A program made the translations under genes and the position numbers. From assembly GCF_029168945.1 (NCBI RefSeq), contig NC_083601.1:22286160-22350159 (forward strand): a DNA stretch of 64,000 bases. Reading direction: 5' to 3'. The stretch comes from Cannabis sativa (taxonomy: Eukaryota; Streptophyta; Magnoliopsida; Rosales; Cannabaceae). The notes beneath the pieces are model-generated. The model saw only the letters and a list, made by a program, of their open reading frames with translations, did no database searches and was not told where the DNA came from. Below, piece after piece: positions 34,184 through 45,876 of the stretch. The stretch's first letter is position 1, and each line of letters opens with the position of its first letter.

Positions 34184-37100
34184 ATATACAAGAATTATGG
34201 TTAATACCAACGCCACTATTACCAATGTCTAAAAATCCTCATTGAAAATGAGGGTATCAATAACGACATTTGCCTGTCGTTGGGAAAGCTATTCATATTT
34301 TTTTTAAAAAAAAAAAAATAGTTAATTAATAACGACTTTTATTTCAATAACGACAATATCGTTATTGAAAAAATCTTCAACAACGACATTGTCGTTGGGA
34401 ATGCATGTGTTGTTTTTGAAAAGGATTCGTTGTTTTGGGCGGCAAATTTCCCCTCAAAATTGTCCCCAACAACATGCCCCAACGACTATGTCGTTGGTGG
34501 CAGACTGACACCAGCGACATAGTCGTTAGGGCATGTCGTTAGGGACAATTTTGGTATAAAAAAAAATTGCTGAGAAAACCCTCATTTTCCCCATCCTCAT
34601 CAGTTCACTCCGCCTCTCCCCCTCATTTCAGCCCCTTCAACGTTCGAAAAACCCTCATTACTCCGCCTGAAGCTACCTCAGCCACCACCTTCGTCCGCCT
34701 GAAGCTTCGCGCGTCAGCCCAGCACCGCCCGCCTCCGCCTGAAGGTTCGTCAGCCCACCACCGGCGGCCATTTTTGAGGTATACCCTCATTTTTAATATG
34801 TATTTATAGTACTCGTTTTTGTTGTATAATCTTTTTATCGGTCATACTAATCTTGTATATATATGATGTTCTTTGTTTTTTTTATTCATCTCTTTTCTGT
34901 AATTTTTTTTGGAACTGTCATTTGTTTTCTTCCTTTTTTGGTTAATATGCTATATGGGGTTTTACAATTTCAATGACCGAATTTCTTGTCTTTAATTCCT
35001 AAATGATATAAATGAAAATATTAAAAGATTCATATAGGATTTAGGCAATATGCTTTAATTTCTCAAATCATTTTTGGGTAGGAAATATATTTTCTAGAAT
35101 AAATTTTAAGCTTCATGATTTTTGAAATCGTTTTCATGGAGAAAATTTCTATATAATATAATATAAATGTGATAATGCTATTAAGATTAAAAAATATATA
35201 TATCAAGATAAAAAATATATATATTTTTTATCACATGCCAAAAACGAAAAATTGTGTGTATATATACAATTATATAAAATGATTTTATTATTAAAATTAT
35301 GAGGAATAAATAGAATAATAATTTTTTTTTTGAAACAGAAATAGAATAATAAATTTTAATCAATATAAAATAATTTTGACCATTGAAAATGATAGTGTGG
35401 TGTTAATATATGTAGTTATTACTATATTCAAAGTTGATCTATATATGGGTTGATCTATATATGTATTTGAGATATATGTATGTATTTTTAACAATGTATG
35501 TATTTTGTTGTTATAAGTGATTGTAATTTTTTTTTCTTTTTAATATATATGTGAATAATCTGAATTTTTTTTTAGATAATATTCCGAAAATAGTATGTGT
35601 GTTTGTATGTGTTTTTTTGTTATTTTTTGTATTGTAATAAATTTTTGATTTATTTTGAAAATTAGTAATATTTAAAAATTTGTAATGTATTTAAAAGTTG
35701 TTAAGATTGTATAAATCAGGTTATTAAATTTTTGGGTATAGTTTAAAATATAAATGTAATTCTGCCCAAATTTTAACAAAATTTTGAGATAAAAAAAATA
35801 GGTTAACTTAATAAATTTTAATAAATTAGTAATTTTTTTTACAAAAAATATTAAAGTGATAAAAGAAAAATTATAAGTTAATAATTATTTATAAAAATTA
35901 ATGAAATTAATGGTAAAAGTAAGTAATTTAAGTAAATGAAATTTGTATTTTGTTTAAAAAATAATAATAAATAATTAAATATTTAATAAATAACTTTTAT
36001 TAGTTGAGAATAGATAATTAATAATTGAATAAGTAATGAATTTAATATTGAATAAATTCTTACAATAAAAAATATTAATAAATAATTATATTTATAAAAA
36101 AAAATATATAATATTTTATTAAATAAAAATAATTTAAATAAAAAATTTCGGTAAAATTTTGAGATAATTAAAATTTTGTTATTTTAATAATTTATAATAA
36201 GTTAATAGTTTCTTATAAAACTAGTAACAAGTTATTTTTTAAATGGACAATTATTTAAATTAATATTATTTAACAAAATTAGTGAAATAAATCCTAAAAT
36301 TTAGTAATTGAATTAAAAAGATTTTTTGTATATTTATAAAAAATAGTAATAAATAATTAAATAGTTATAAATAATTTTAATTAGTTGAATATAAATAATT
36401 AATAATTGAATAAGTGATAAATTTTATAATTAATAAATCCTTGTAATAAAAAAATTAACAAATAATTTGATAAATACTATAATATTTAATTAAATAAAAA
36501 TAATTTATTATACTTACAAAAAAAATATTAATGTAAGTTTAGTTTAAAATAAAAGTTAAAAAAAAGTTTCATAAAATGTACCAGTCATACTTGCAGTTTG
36601 TGTTTCAGTCGCCAAACAATTCGCAAGTATTGTTGAATATGATGACGCAGTCGCCTCAGACGTCTCATGTGTCAGAGCCTCGGATGCCATAAATGTCACA
36701 GATGCCGCAAAATGTTCAAATGTCGACACAAGGGCAGCAATATCAGAACACATCGCAGACGATGCCGACACAACCATGGGAGCAGACATCTCAAATGATG
36801 CCGACACATCTAGGACAACAGACTTCTCAGATGATGCCGACACAACAAGGGCAGCAGACATCTCAAATGATGCCGACACTACATGGGCAACAGACATCTC
36901 AGATGATGACAAGCTACTACAAATGCCGCCATACTACCCACAGATGCCGGATGTTCCTGGAGATGCTAGTGATGAGGACAATGCTACTACAAACTTCTTT
37001 TAGAATATCTATTTTAATTTTACGAACTATCGGTCTAATATGTTTGTTAATATTTTATGAACACTAATTTATATTTAGGTATGCAGTACTATAATGTCTA

Positions 37101-37399
37101 TGACTCACTTTTTATTGTAATATTAGTGACTCTAAATATTTTTTTTTAGTTAAATGATTTCATATCTTAATTAATTCAATAATTTTATATATTAATTAAT
37201 TAAATAAATAAATAATTAAAAAAAATTAAATTTAAATTAATTATTTAATTTAATAATTTTAATATAATCGTTTTTACCAACGGAGTATTCCCAACGACTT
37301 TTTACCAACGAAATGTCCTCATTGATGCGCAATACTGACGAAAACAGGAATTTTTACCAACGAAATTTGTCATCATTAATGTTCCTTTTTCTTGTAGTT
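34184..37399 (+). mobile_element. CACTA (En/Spm) transposon relic
   Basis: The right end TTTTTCTTGTAGTT is one base from the CACTA consensus, and the left end TATACAAGAATTATGG is more degraded. Both sides carry many subterminal AACGACA/CCAACGA and TGTCGTTGG motifs (34265-34540 and 37270-37375), often in inverted pairs. The middle is very AT-rich. Near the right end, a 36-bp-repeat coding remnant (36693-37067) is left. No intact transposase remains. Boundaries are approximate on the left. Confidence 0.65.
36693..37067 (+). pseudogene. Repeat-containing C-terminal exon remnant in the CACTA element
   Basis: An open frame without a known catalytic domain encodes Met/Gln/Thr-rich 12-residue repeats (QTSQMMPTQQGQ type). 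They derive from a 36-bp DNA repeat with unit starts at 36747, 36783, 36819, 36855 and 36891 (the last partial). The frame continues upstream without a start, so this looks like a transposon-gene exon rather than a host gene. The assignment to a transposase/TNP-like protein is inferred from position only. The open minus-strand frame (36556-36912) is an echo of the same repeat. Confidence 0.5.
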
Positions 37400-37490
37400 A
37401 AACTTTATGTATATGCCATGTAATGTAAAGTGGTGTTGAGAATGATCAACAACATTTTTTTTGCAAATATAAGTATATGTATAGATATAA

Positions 37491-38890
37491 GAGATAATTG
37501 TCGTATAACTCTCTAAAAACTCATCATTGATACAGATAAGCCTTTAACTTTAAAAATTAACAGTAATAGTCTTCAAGATTACAATTTTTGTAAGTCCGTA
37601 AGTACCCAATTAATCGTTTCTTATTTTTAAATTTACCATGTGTTAAAAGTTTATTGATCCACATCATAAATATTATTTAAAAATTAAAAAAAATATATTT
37701 TTTCTTTCTTTTTTTTCTTCTTATTCTTCTTCTTGCTTAATGCCCATATCGTGACTGCTCAACTAGTTACCAAAAATCCACCACCTCCACCACCCTCCAC
37801 CCATGATATGTTCATCGACCTTTCTCCTGGGATTCATCGACTTCTCAACTGGATGATATCAGTGAAGGTTTCAAGAGTTTTTGAGAAGTTGAATCCCATT
37901 GTGGGATCAGATCTCATTAACTTAATCGTAGCTGAAGAAATAGCAGATGGGAGGTGTCGAGATCTGGAACGGTGGGATTCTATCTTCAGAGATTTGGTTT
38001 GCAATCGCTCAATGGAGATGGACGAGGTTTTTCTTAAGCTGCGATTTCTTAAGCTGCTATGGAGGAGGCTTCCTGTTGGATGAGAGGTTGCACCGTGGAA
38101 GAGATCGGTGAAGCGTAGGCAGAGCTGCAAAGGGAACTGTGTGGACGAAGGCACACCACTAAGGCTAACGATTTGCCCTCTTTCTTTTCTCTCTCTTTTT
38201 TTGGATTCATTTATTCAACAATCATTAATTGGATATGATCAAGATCGATTTATAGAACAAGTTCTTCTTGGGGAATCTTCAGGCTTCGAGGGATTGGGGT
38301 TTCACTGCGTTGAGGCAATGTAGATGATGCTTCAGTAAGAGAAGTTGAACGATTATGTTGTGGCTTTTAGAAATATGGGTTTGAATTGGAGAGATCATGG
38401 TCTATCGTTGAGTGGTTTTGCACAGGGGCTTCGTTGAAGAAGAAGAAGAAGAAGAAAAAGAGAAAGAAATAGGTGGGGTTAGGGTTTTATGGGTTGGAGT
38501 TTTTGTACTCGTGAGCTTTATGTGGTCTCTTGTATATTTGAACACTGTGTGGGGGTGGGAGGATGAGGATTGGGTGGGGTGAAGGTTGGGGGTGGGGGAT
38601 GAGGAAGACGATACAAGAAATAGGAAAAAAATGAAAAATGAAAATAAAAAATAATTTTTTAATTTTTAATAATATTTTTTATTTTTAAATTATTTTTAAT
38701 TAAAATTATGATTTAGACAAATAATATTTTAACACATGGCATTTTTAAAATAAATTAATGAATCAATTAAGTTAGGGACTAACAGACTAACGAAAATGGT
38801 GACCTTAAGGACTATTATCGCCAATTTTTGAGGTTGAAGATAAATCTGCATCAACTCTAAGTTTTTTAAGACTTTTACTGCAATTATCCC
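37491..38890. mobile_element. Mutator-like element carrying non-transposase sequence (candidate Pack-MULE)
   Basis: About 1.4 kb with long imperfect TIRs. The left begins GAGATAATTGTCGTATAACT and the complement of the right begins GGGATAATTGCAGTAAAAGT. Both continue with CTTWAAAAACT, GATRCAGAT and, further in, AATAGTCYT blocks over about 100 bp. The flanks tagatataa (37482-37490) and tagatatat (38891-38899) are a 9-bp duplication with one mismatch, as expected for Mutator. The interior (about 37730-38530) is markedly richer in GC than its surroundings and holds protein-like frames but no transposase. Confidence 0.72.
37733..38083 (+). other. Open frame inside the MULE, unrecognised
   Basis: About 116 residues: a Pro-rich N-terminal run (NPPPPPPSTHD) and then a helical, mixed-charge segment (FEKLNPIVGSDLINLIVAEE ... 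RWDSIFRDLV ... MDEVFLKL). I do not recognise a domain. A later plus-strand frame continues (RFIEQVLLGESSGFEGLGFH near 38247-38310), so several exons of a captured host gene may be present. The first codon may not be a true start, and expression is unknown. Confidence 0.35.
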
Positions 38891-38899
38891 TAGATATAT

Positions 38900-39387
38900 A
38901 TAATGAGTTTCTATAGAGGGACTTTTTTTTTTCCTTTTTGGCCTTCGAGAGAATTTTTTTTTATATTTTGGTATAAAAATTATAATTAATTTATTTATAT
39001 AATAATATGTATATTGTAAGTATTTAAGATATTTTACTAAATTTTTTAAAAAATTATAATAATTTATGGTGTCGAAAATACGTTTCAAAATAAATTGAAT
39101 TCATGTTTGCACATGAAAGACCCAAGTTGTTATGGTTACCAAGTTTAATTATCAATTATGATTTTACTTGTTGATTCAATTCGATTATAGTATTTAGATA
39201 GTAAAGATATAAAGTTAAAAGCAATATAAACACAGTCGAATTTACTAAAAATAAATTCTAATTGAGTATTGTTTGGGCAAACAAAAAGTAACTTATAATT
39301 TACAAGTTTACAACAATCAGATCGTACAAGTTGCAAATTTCCTTACAATAAGCAATTACCCCGTGCCTAGTGGGGGTAAAAAGGATG
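38900..39387. other. AT-rich spacer
   Basis: No feature was recognised before the Gypsy element's cccta duplication. Confidence 0.5.
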
Positions 39388-39392
39388 CCCTA

Positions 39393-40028
39393 CGTCACGG
39401 GCCGCCTATTTGGACACCCCAAGTAGGTGGAACGTGCGGCACTTGCTGGCACACCGAGCTAGCAAGTCAGCCTAAACGCGCCTGCAGGCAAACAAGTTCA
39501 AAGATTAGGCACGATACATGTCTCGCACATGTTGAGTGCAAACAAGAAGCATGAGCAAGCAAACACAAAGCGTCCCCAAAGACCAATCTCACACAACCCA
39601 CAAGCAAACATATAGACAAATGACACGCAATGGCCCAACAAAGGCAACAAACAGGCATCACAAAGACCATATAGAAGCATACACAAGAAGCATGGATAAA
39701 CATCGTTTTATTAATATATGGCCTTGATAGGGCAAGGGAGTACACAGCTGGGCCCCTATCATGCTGGTGACAAGGTGCTTCATAAGTCACCTGGTCACCC
39801 CCCCCCCCTAAAGAGCTTATTGGGATTTTAAGGGATTTCCAGGAACATAGATGATTTTAGCTCTGTAGACATATGTGAAGGAAACACAAAGAAAGAAAGC
39901 TAAACAACAAAAGGTTCCCAACCCCCATGAGGTGCTTGGTGCTAGACTTGACTAATGATCAAGCACCAAGGCATGCTCATGTTACAAAATGGCCCTATTG
40001 TGGGTGTGCCATGGGGCAGCACGCCACA
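39393..40028 (-). repeat. 3' LTR of the Gypsy element
   Basis: 636 bp. The minus-strand start is TGTGGCGTGCTGCCCCATGG; the other end, normally TG/CA, is mutated (plus strand CGTCACGG instead of TGTCACAG). It lacks the MITE present in its partner. Confidence 0.93.
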
Positions 40029-42586
40029 TTGGACCGGGTGTATCTTCATCCATGAAGGTAGTTCGACTTTGTAGGATGTTAGGCCAATTTTGGAGATGAC
40101 TGGAACAGAGCCCTCGTATTTGCGTACGAGTCTGATGTCCTTGTCCTCTCGGAATCTCAATTGTTCTGGCCGCAGTTTGATCAACACTAAGTCACCTGTC
40201 TTGAACTCCAAACTTGCCCAAGCTTCGATCTGCCCACTTCTTCATTCTTCGTGAAGCTTTCTCTAAATATGCTTGGGCAATCTCTGTGTTCTTCTTCCAG
40301 TCTTTTGTAAAATTAAAGGCCCGCGGATTCTGTCCGTGGTATTCATCCACTGTGTGGGGTAACAGTGGTTGCTGTCCGTTCACAACTTCAAAAGGGCTCT
40401 TGTTTGATGAAGAACTCTTCTGAGAGTTGAAACAAAATTGAGCTACATCAAGTAGTTGCGGCCAATTCTTCTAGTTGGCATTGACAAAGTGCCGCAAATA
40501 CTCCTCCAACATCCCATTGAATCTTTCTGTCTGCCCATCTGTCTGTGGATGGTAGCTCGAGGAGATGTTCATCTGTGACCTAAGAAGCTTAAATAATTTG
40601 GACCAGAAGGTCCCTGTGAATCTTCGATCTCGGTCACTTACTATATTCTGGGGTACTCCCCAGTACTTTACTATATGCTTGAAGAAAAGTTGAGCTGTCT
40701 CTTCTGCCGGACACTGCTTCGACACTGGGATGAAGGTTGCATACTTAAAAAATCTGTCCACGATCACCAAGATTGCATTCAAGTCTCCAGTCTTCGGCAA
40801 ACCTGAAATGAAATCAAGCGAGACACTCTCCCATGGTCTGCTTGGGACCGACAAAGGTTCTAACAACCCTGGCGTCTTATGCCTCTCCACTTTGTCTTGT
40901 TGGCAGACGAGACAGGTCCTTGTGTAGTCCACCACATCTTCCCGCATCTGCGGCCAATAGTACCCATGCTTCAAAAGGGCATGTGTCCTATGCCACCCTT
41001 GATGACTCGCCCACAACGTGTCATGACACTCACTCAGCAGCGTCCTCCTTAGATCGCCTGCCTTTGGAACGAACAACCGCCCACCTTTGGCCCACAATCA
41101 TCCTCTACCCAAAACTGAGTTGTCTTTCCCTTTCTTGCGAGAGTCATGATGTTCTTTGCAACTGGGTCCTTCTCCAAGTTCTCCTTGATGCGCTCTTTGA
41201 TTGGTGTACCCACTTGGCTAGCTGACATGCCCGCTAACACCTTTTAGCCGCCAACTCTGCTTTACGACTAAGGGCATCAGCTGCCTGATCAAGACGTCCA
41301 GCCTTGTGCTCGAAGTAGAAGTCGAATTCTGCCAAGAATTCCTTCCATCTGGCCTGCTTGGGAGTCAGTTTTGGCTGTGTGAGGAAATGACTAACAGCAG
41401 TATTTTTCGTCTTCACCACAAACTTTGACCCCAGCAAGTAATGCCTCCACATCCGTAAACAATGAATAACTGCCAAGAGCTCTTTCTCTTGCGCAGTGTA
41501 CCGCCTTTCTGCTTCGGAAAGCTTGCGGCTCTCAAATGCCACGGGGTGGCCCTCCTGCACGAGTACCCCTCCTAAAGCATAATCTGACGCATCAGTCTGT
41601 ACTTCAAAGGGCTTGCATACATCGGGCAAGGCTAATACAGGATCTTCGACCATGGCTTCTTTCAGACTTCGAAAAGCTTCTTCGCACTTCTCAGACCACG
41701 TCCATGTAACACCCTTCTTCAATAACTCTGTTAAGGGTGTCGCTCTTCTCGAATAGCCCTCCACAAATCTTCTATAGTAATTGGGTAGACCGAGGAACGA
41801 GCGAAGTTATTTCACATTGGTTGGGGTCATCCACTCTTGCATCCCCCGCACCTTTTCCATGTCCATACGGATTTTCCCGTGTTCTACAACATGACCAAGG
41901 AACTTGATACTTTTCTGAGCGAAAGAACACTTCTCCCGCTTCACATACAACTGTTCCTTCCTCAACTTCTGAAACACGGTTGTCAAGTGTTCCTGATGCT
42001 CTTCTAAAGTGGCACTGTAGACCACGATATCATCCAAGTACACCACCCCGAACTTGTCTAAGACATCATGGAAGACTTTGTTCATCAGTGTACAGAATGT
42101 GGCTGGCGCATTTGTCATCCCAAACGGCATGACGCGAAACTCAAACGCCCCATACCGAGTAACACAAGTAGTCTTTGGTTCATCCCCTTCTGCGATCCGA
42201 ACCTGATAGTATCCTGATCTCAAGTCCAACTTCGTGAAGTATTTTGCTCCACTTAGCTGGTCAAACAGATCCGCGATCAAGGGAATGGGGTATCTGTTGC
42301 GCACGGTGACCTTGTAGAGGGCGCGGTAGTCTATGCACAGTCTCAAGGTCCCGTCCTTCTTCTTTTGGAACAACACGGGGGCACCAAAAGGTGCCTTTGA
42401 GGGTTTGATGAATTCTGCCTCCAGCATCTCCGTTAGCTGACTCTTCAACTCCTTAAGTTCCGGAGGAGACATTCGATATGCTGCTTTAGCTGGGGCCTTT
42501 GCACCTGGCACCAGCTCGATTTGGTGATCAACTCCCCTCCTAGGAGGCAGTCTCTTTGGAAGCTCGTCCCGCATCACATAATTCAT
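40029..42586 (-). pseudogene. Gypsy pol: RT, RNase H, integrase (broken)
   Basis: RT (42586-41807) is continuous. It shows the expected ordered motifs (LRLCIDYRALYKVTVRNRYP, TKLDLRSGYYQ, FGMTNAPATFCTLMN, VVYLDDIVVYS, and FLGHVV), with the YLDD active site intact, and ends at an in-frame TAA after TPTNVK. RNase H follows in the same frame (41764-41234; TDASDYALGGVL, SRKLSEAERRYTAQEKELLA). The position that is normally the acidic D of 'VVxTDN' reads KTKN, a probable inactivating change. Integrase (41097-40471) has the HHCC finger (H..H, CLVCQQ) and the acidic triad LDF, SDRDRRF and TERFN. Further frame changes lie near 41235, 41090 and 40215, and a TAG near 40470. The tail ends at WMKIHPVQ directly against the LTR. 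Confidence 0.92.
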
Positions 42587-44314
42587 CTAACACCTCGATT
42601 ATAGGTGGAGTGGACTCCTCCACTTTTTCGTCATACACGGTGGGAGCGATGACAAATGTTGGCCTTTTCTTCTTCAGGCCCCTCTTCAGTTGCAGGGCTG
42701 ATAGTAGCTTGACTTCCGGGGGCTGTCTCACTTTAGCGGGCACCATTGAAGGATTCTCACCCATGATTAGGAGATTCCCTGTTGCTGGAATTGGAATGGC
42801 CCCCTTCTCTGCTAGAAACTCCATTCCCAACACCACATCGAAGTCATCCATGCGAACCGCTACGAGGTCAAGTTGTCCCTCCCATCCGTCAATCTTGACA
42901 TTCACCTTTCTTGCCACTCCAATTGTGGCCATGGCCTTCGAATTGACTGCCTTCATGCGACCAGCATCTTTCTCCAGTTTTAGGCCCACCCTCTTAGCTT
43001 CAATTTCAGAGATGAAGTTGTGTGTTGCGCCGGTGTCAATCAATACGCTCTTGGCCTGCTTACCGTTTAAAGTGGCCTCCACAAACATCAATCCCTTCCC
43101 AAGGGCTTTCTTCCCTCCGACGCCATGCTTCTTAAGAGCAGCCATTAATCGAACGGCGCTCATGTGCGCACAGTCTTCATCCTCATCATCTTCCCCACAT
43201 CCTTGCTCCTCTTGAGCAATGGATGCCTTTATGGCGCTCAACTTGGACTGGTGGGGGCAAGCAGTCGCCCTATGTGGGCCTTGGAAAAGCCAACACTTAA
43301 GGGGCTTCTTCCCCGTTGCAGCATCACTTTTAGAGGAGGAGCTAGATTCAGGAGTTCTCTTGTCTCCTCCCCCACTTTTACTCGGCCACTGCTTTCCTGA
43401 CTTCTTGCTCGCGGCATTGTTGGTGCTACTCTGAGGATTCGTCTTCTTTGGCTGCGAGTTCTCAGAGGTGTAGTCAGTCAGTCGCTCGGTTGCAGCTTGA
43501 GCAGTGGCGAGATCTGCCACCCGCTGCCTTTGCAGCTCTTGTTTAGCCCATGGTTTGAGTCCTTCAAGGAAGTAGAAAAGTCTGTCAACTTCATTCATAT
43601 CTTTGATGTCGAGCATCAATCCAGAGAACTTCTTTACGTAGTCTCGGACTGTCCCGACTTGCTTTAGCTCTCTAAGCTGACGTCGTGCGAGGTAGGCGAC
43701 ATTCTCTGGCAGAAATTGGGCATTCAATTATTTCTTGAGGTCTTCCCAAGTGTCAATGGTGCATTTACCATTCTGAATGTCTTCATATTTCGTCCTCCAC
43801 CACAACTTGGCGTCCCCGGACAAATACATGGTAACTGTTGCTACCTTAGCTTCTTCAGAGTCGGTCCGCACGACCCTAAAGTACTGCTCCATGTCAAACA
43901 GAAAGTTTTGGAGCTCCTTGGCATCCCTCGCCCCTCCATAGCATTTGGGCTCGGGTGCTCTCGATCGGCCATACTCCATACCTCCGTGCCCCCCGGTATT
44001 TGCACGCTCTGCTGCTATCATGGTAAGATTTAGCTTGGTTGACATTCCTACTAATTCTTCCCGGATGGCTGTGACAGACACGTTACAATCCTCGATCGTA
44101 TCATTGAGGGAGTCTTGTAATGCAGCCTCCCATTTTGTAGCACAGTGATAGCAGCCAGCATTCCTGCTGTTGCTTGTTCTAATGCCTTGATGCGATCCTC
44201 CATCTGAGGTGCACCTGATGTTCCGGTAGCAGCATCTCTTCTCTCGATCGCAGCTACCCTGGCCAACAAGTTAGCATAGTCTTGAGCCAACGAGGCAACT
44301 TGTTGTTGTGTCAC
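42540..44314 (-). pseudogene. Gypsy gag and protease (broken)
   Basis: Gag reads RDAKELQNFLFDMEQYFRVV (minus, near 43920-43860) and WWRTKYEDIQNGKC. A TAA stop at about 43727-43729 stands where the family has a sense codon, and gag then continues (NAQFLPENVAYLARRQL). A zinc-knuckle remnant, CWLFQGPHRATACP (near 43290), lacks the second cysteine of CxxC (Phe instead). The aspartic protease motif VLIDTGATHNFIS is intact (near 43050), followed by DVVLGMEFL. The stretch 43727-42540 is one long open frame of about 395 codons that overlaps the RT frame by 47 bases. A further frame break lies around 44081 in the N-terminal part. Confidence 0.9.
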
Positions 44315-44473
44315 TGTTGGCCCTGAGTTCTGATTGTTAGGGGCTAGATCCCTGACCCTCTCGTCCAGGCCATCTAATTCCCCTATGTGCCTCTCAAGCT
44401 CTTAAATCCTTTGGGTGTTGCTCACCATTACGTCGTGTTACCAAGCTTCCCTTCTCTTGGCTCTGATACCAAC

Positions 44474-45712
44474 TGTCACAGGCCGCCTATTTGGACACCC
44501 CAAGTAGGTGAAACGTGCGGCACTTGCTGGCACACCGAGCTAGCAAGTCAGCATAAACGCGCCAGCAGGCAAACAAGTTCAAAGATTAGGCACGATACAT
44601 GTCTCGCACATGTTGAGTGCAAACAAGAAGCATGAGCAAGCAAACACAAAGCGTCCCCAAAGACCAATCTCACACAACCCACAAGCAAACATATAGACAA
44701 ATGGCACGCAATGGCCCAACCAGGGGCGGAGCCACATACACCCCTATAGGGGCTGTGGCCCCCCTCAATTTTTAAAAATATATATAATCATATATAAAAA
44801 AAATATTAATATATAATTTATCATGTATGAAAGAATTAAAAAATTAGTATTTACTTATTTAAATATAATTTTATTATTAAGAAAATATATACAGTTTTAT
44901 TTTATATATTAATATAGTAAATTATTATATTACTATTTTATTAGATTTAATTAATTTGTTTTAATTTAAAAATATATTTAGTAAATTATTTAATAAATAG
45001 TAGTAAAATTAACTAATTATATTATTCTTAAAATCAATATGAGTATTTTTTCCTTAAGAAATTACAAATCATTATTAATTTTGGTAATATTAAATTAAAC
45101 TCCGTCAAATTTTAGCGTAACACTCGTATTTAATTTTTAATTTAATGATTTGATTCATTTTTTTAAAAAAATTATTGTATAAAATTTAAAAATGTAGTAT
45201 TTTTTATGATTGACACGCATCCTTAAAAGGTATTAAAATCACCGAAAATTAAATTTATTATATATTGCACTGTCTCATATTGGCCCCCCCAACATTTTAG
45301 TTCTAGCTCCGCCCCTGGGCCCAACAAAGGCAACAAACAGGCATCACAAAGACCATATAGAAGCATACACAAGAAGCATGGATAAACATCGTTTTATTAA
45401 TATATGGCCTTGATAGGGCAAGGGAGTACACAGCTGGGCCCCTATCATGCTGGTGACAAGGTGCTTCATAAGTCACCTGGTCACCCCCCCCCTAAAGAGC
45501 TTATTGGGGTTTTAAGGGATTTCCAGGAACATAGATGATTTTAGCTCTGTAGACATATGTGAAGGAAATACAAAGAAAGAAAGCTAAACAACAAAAGGTT
45601 CCCAACCCCCATGAGGTGCTTGGTGCAAGACTTGACTAATGATCAAACACCAAGGCATGCTCATGTTACAAAATGGCCCTATTGTGGGTGTGTCATGGGG
45701 CAGCACGCCACA
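44474..45712 (-). repeat. 5' LTR of the Gypsy element, split by a MITE
   Basis: LTR parts 44474-44720 and 45326-45712 align with 39393-40028. The segment 44721-45325 is the MITE plus the second copy of its 8-bp duplication. Confidence 0.93.
44721..45317. mobile_element. hAT-type MITE in the Gypsy 5' LTR
   Basis: 597 bp with ends CAGGGGCGGAGC and GCTCCGCCCCTG (perfect 12-bp inverted termini), flanked by the perfect 8-bp duplication ggcccaac (44713-44720 and 45318-45325). The corresponding site in the other LTR is empty with a single ggcccaac. A second inverted pair lies just inside (GGGGCTGTGGCCCCCC / TTGGCCCCCC). No coding frame. Confidence 0.96.
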
Positions 45713-45718
45713 CCCTAC

Positions 45719-45839
45719 ACTAAAAAAAATCAAATAAAAATATTTATATATAAATAAGTAATTTTATATTTGGAACGTTAGATTGTGATCTCATTCATGC
45801 CTGCTATTTTCTTTGTAATAGTTAATTATAAAAAAATAT

Positions 45840-45876
<37 letters not shown>

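Larger units (their letters stand above)
39393..45712 (-). mobile_element. Ty3/Gypsy (chromovirus-like) element, nearly complete
   Basis: Direct LTRs at 39393-40028 and 44474-45712 (the latter enlarged by a hAT MITE) are flanked by perfect cccta duplications (39388-39392 and 45713-45717). A PBS complementary to initiator methionine tRNA (TGGTATCAGAGCC, minus strand, 44459-44471) lies two bases from the 5' LTR. Gag, protease, RT, RNase H and integrase are in Gypsy order. By eye the LTRs differ at only about a dozen positions, so insertion was relatively recent. Yet the coding region has several stops and frameshifts, and the 3' LTR abuts integrase coding with no chromodomain or polypurine tract. 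Confidence 0.93.

Noticed and set aside
36556..36912. 118-residue minus-strand frame with Ser-Ala-Val repeats (an apparent surface-protein-like repeat)
   Set aside because: Antisense reading of the 36-bp repeat in the CACTA relic.
39273..39790. Short frames repeated near 39.4 and 44.5 kb
   Set aside because: The repeat is the Gypsy LTR pair; frames are LTR sequence.
42556..43434. Long plus-strand frames (up to 219 codons) opposite the Gypsy gag/protease
   Set aside because: Shadows of the minus-strand coding frame, which has the recognisable protease and gag motifs.
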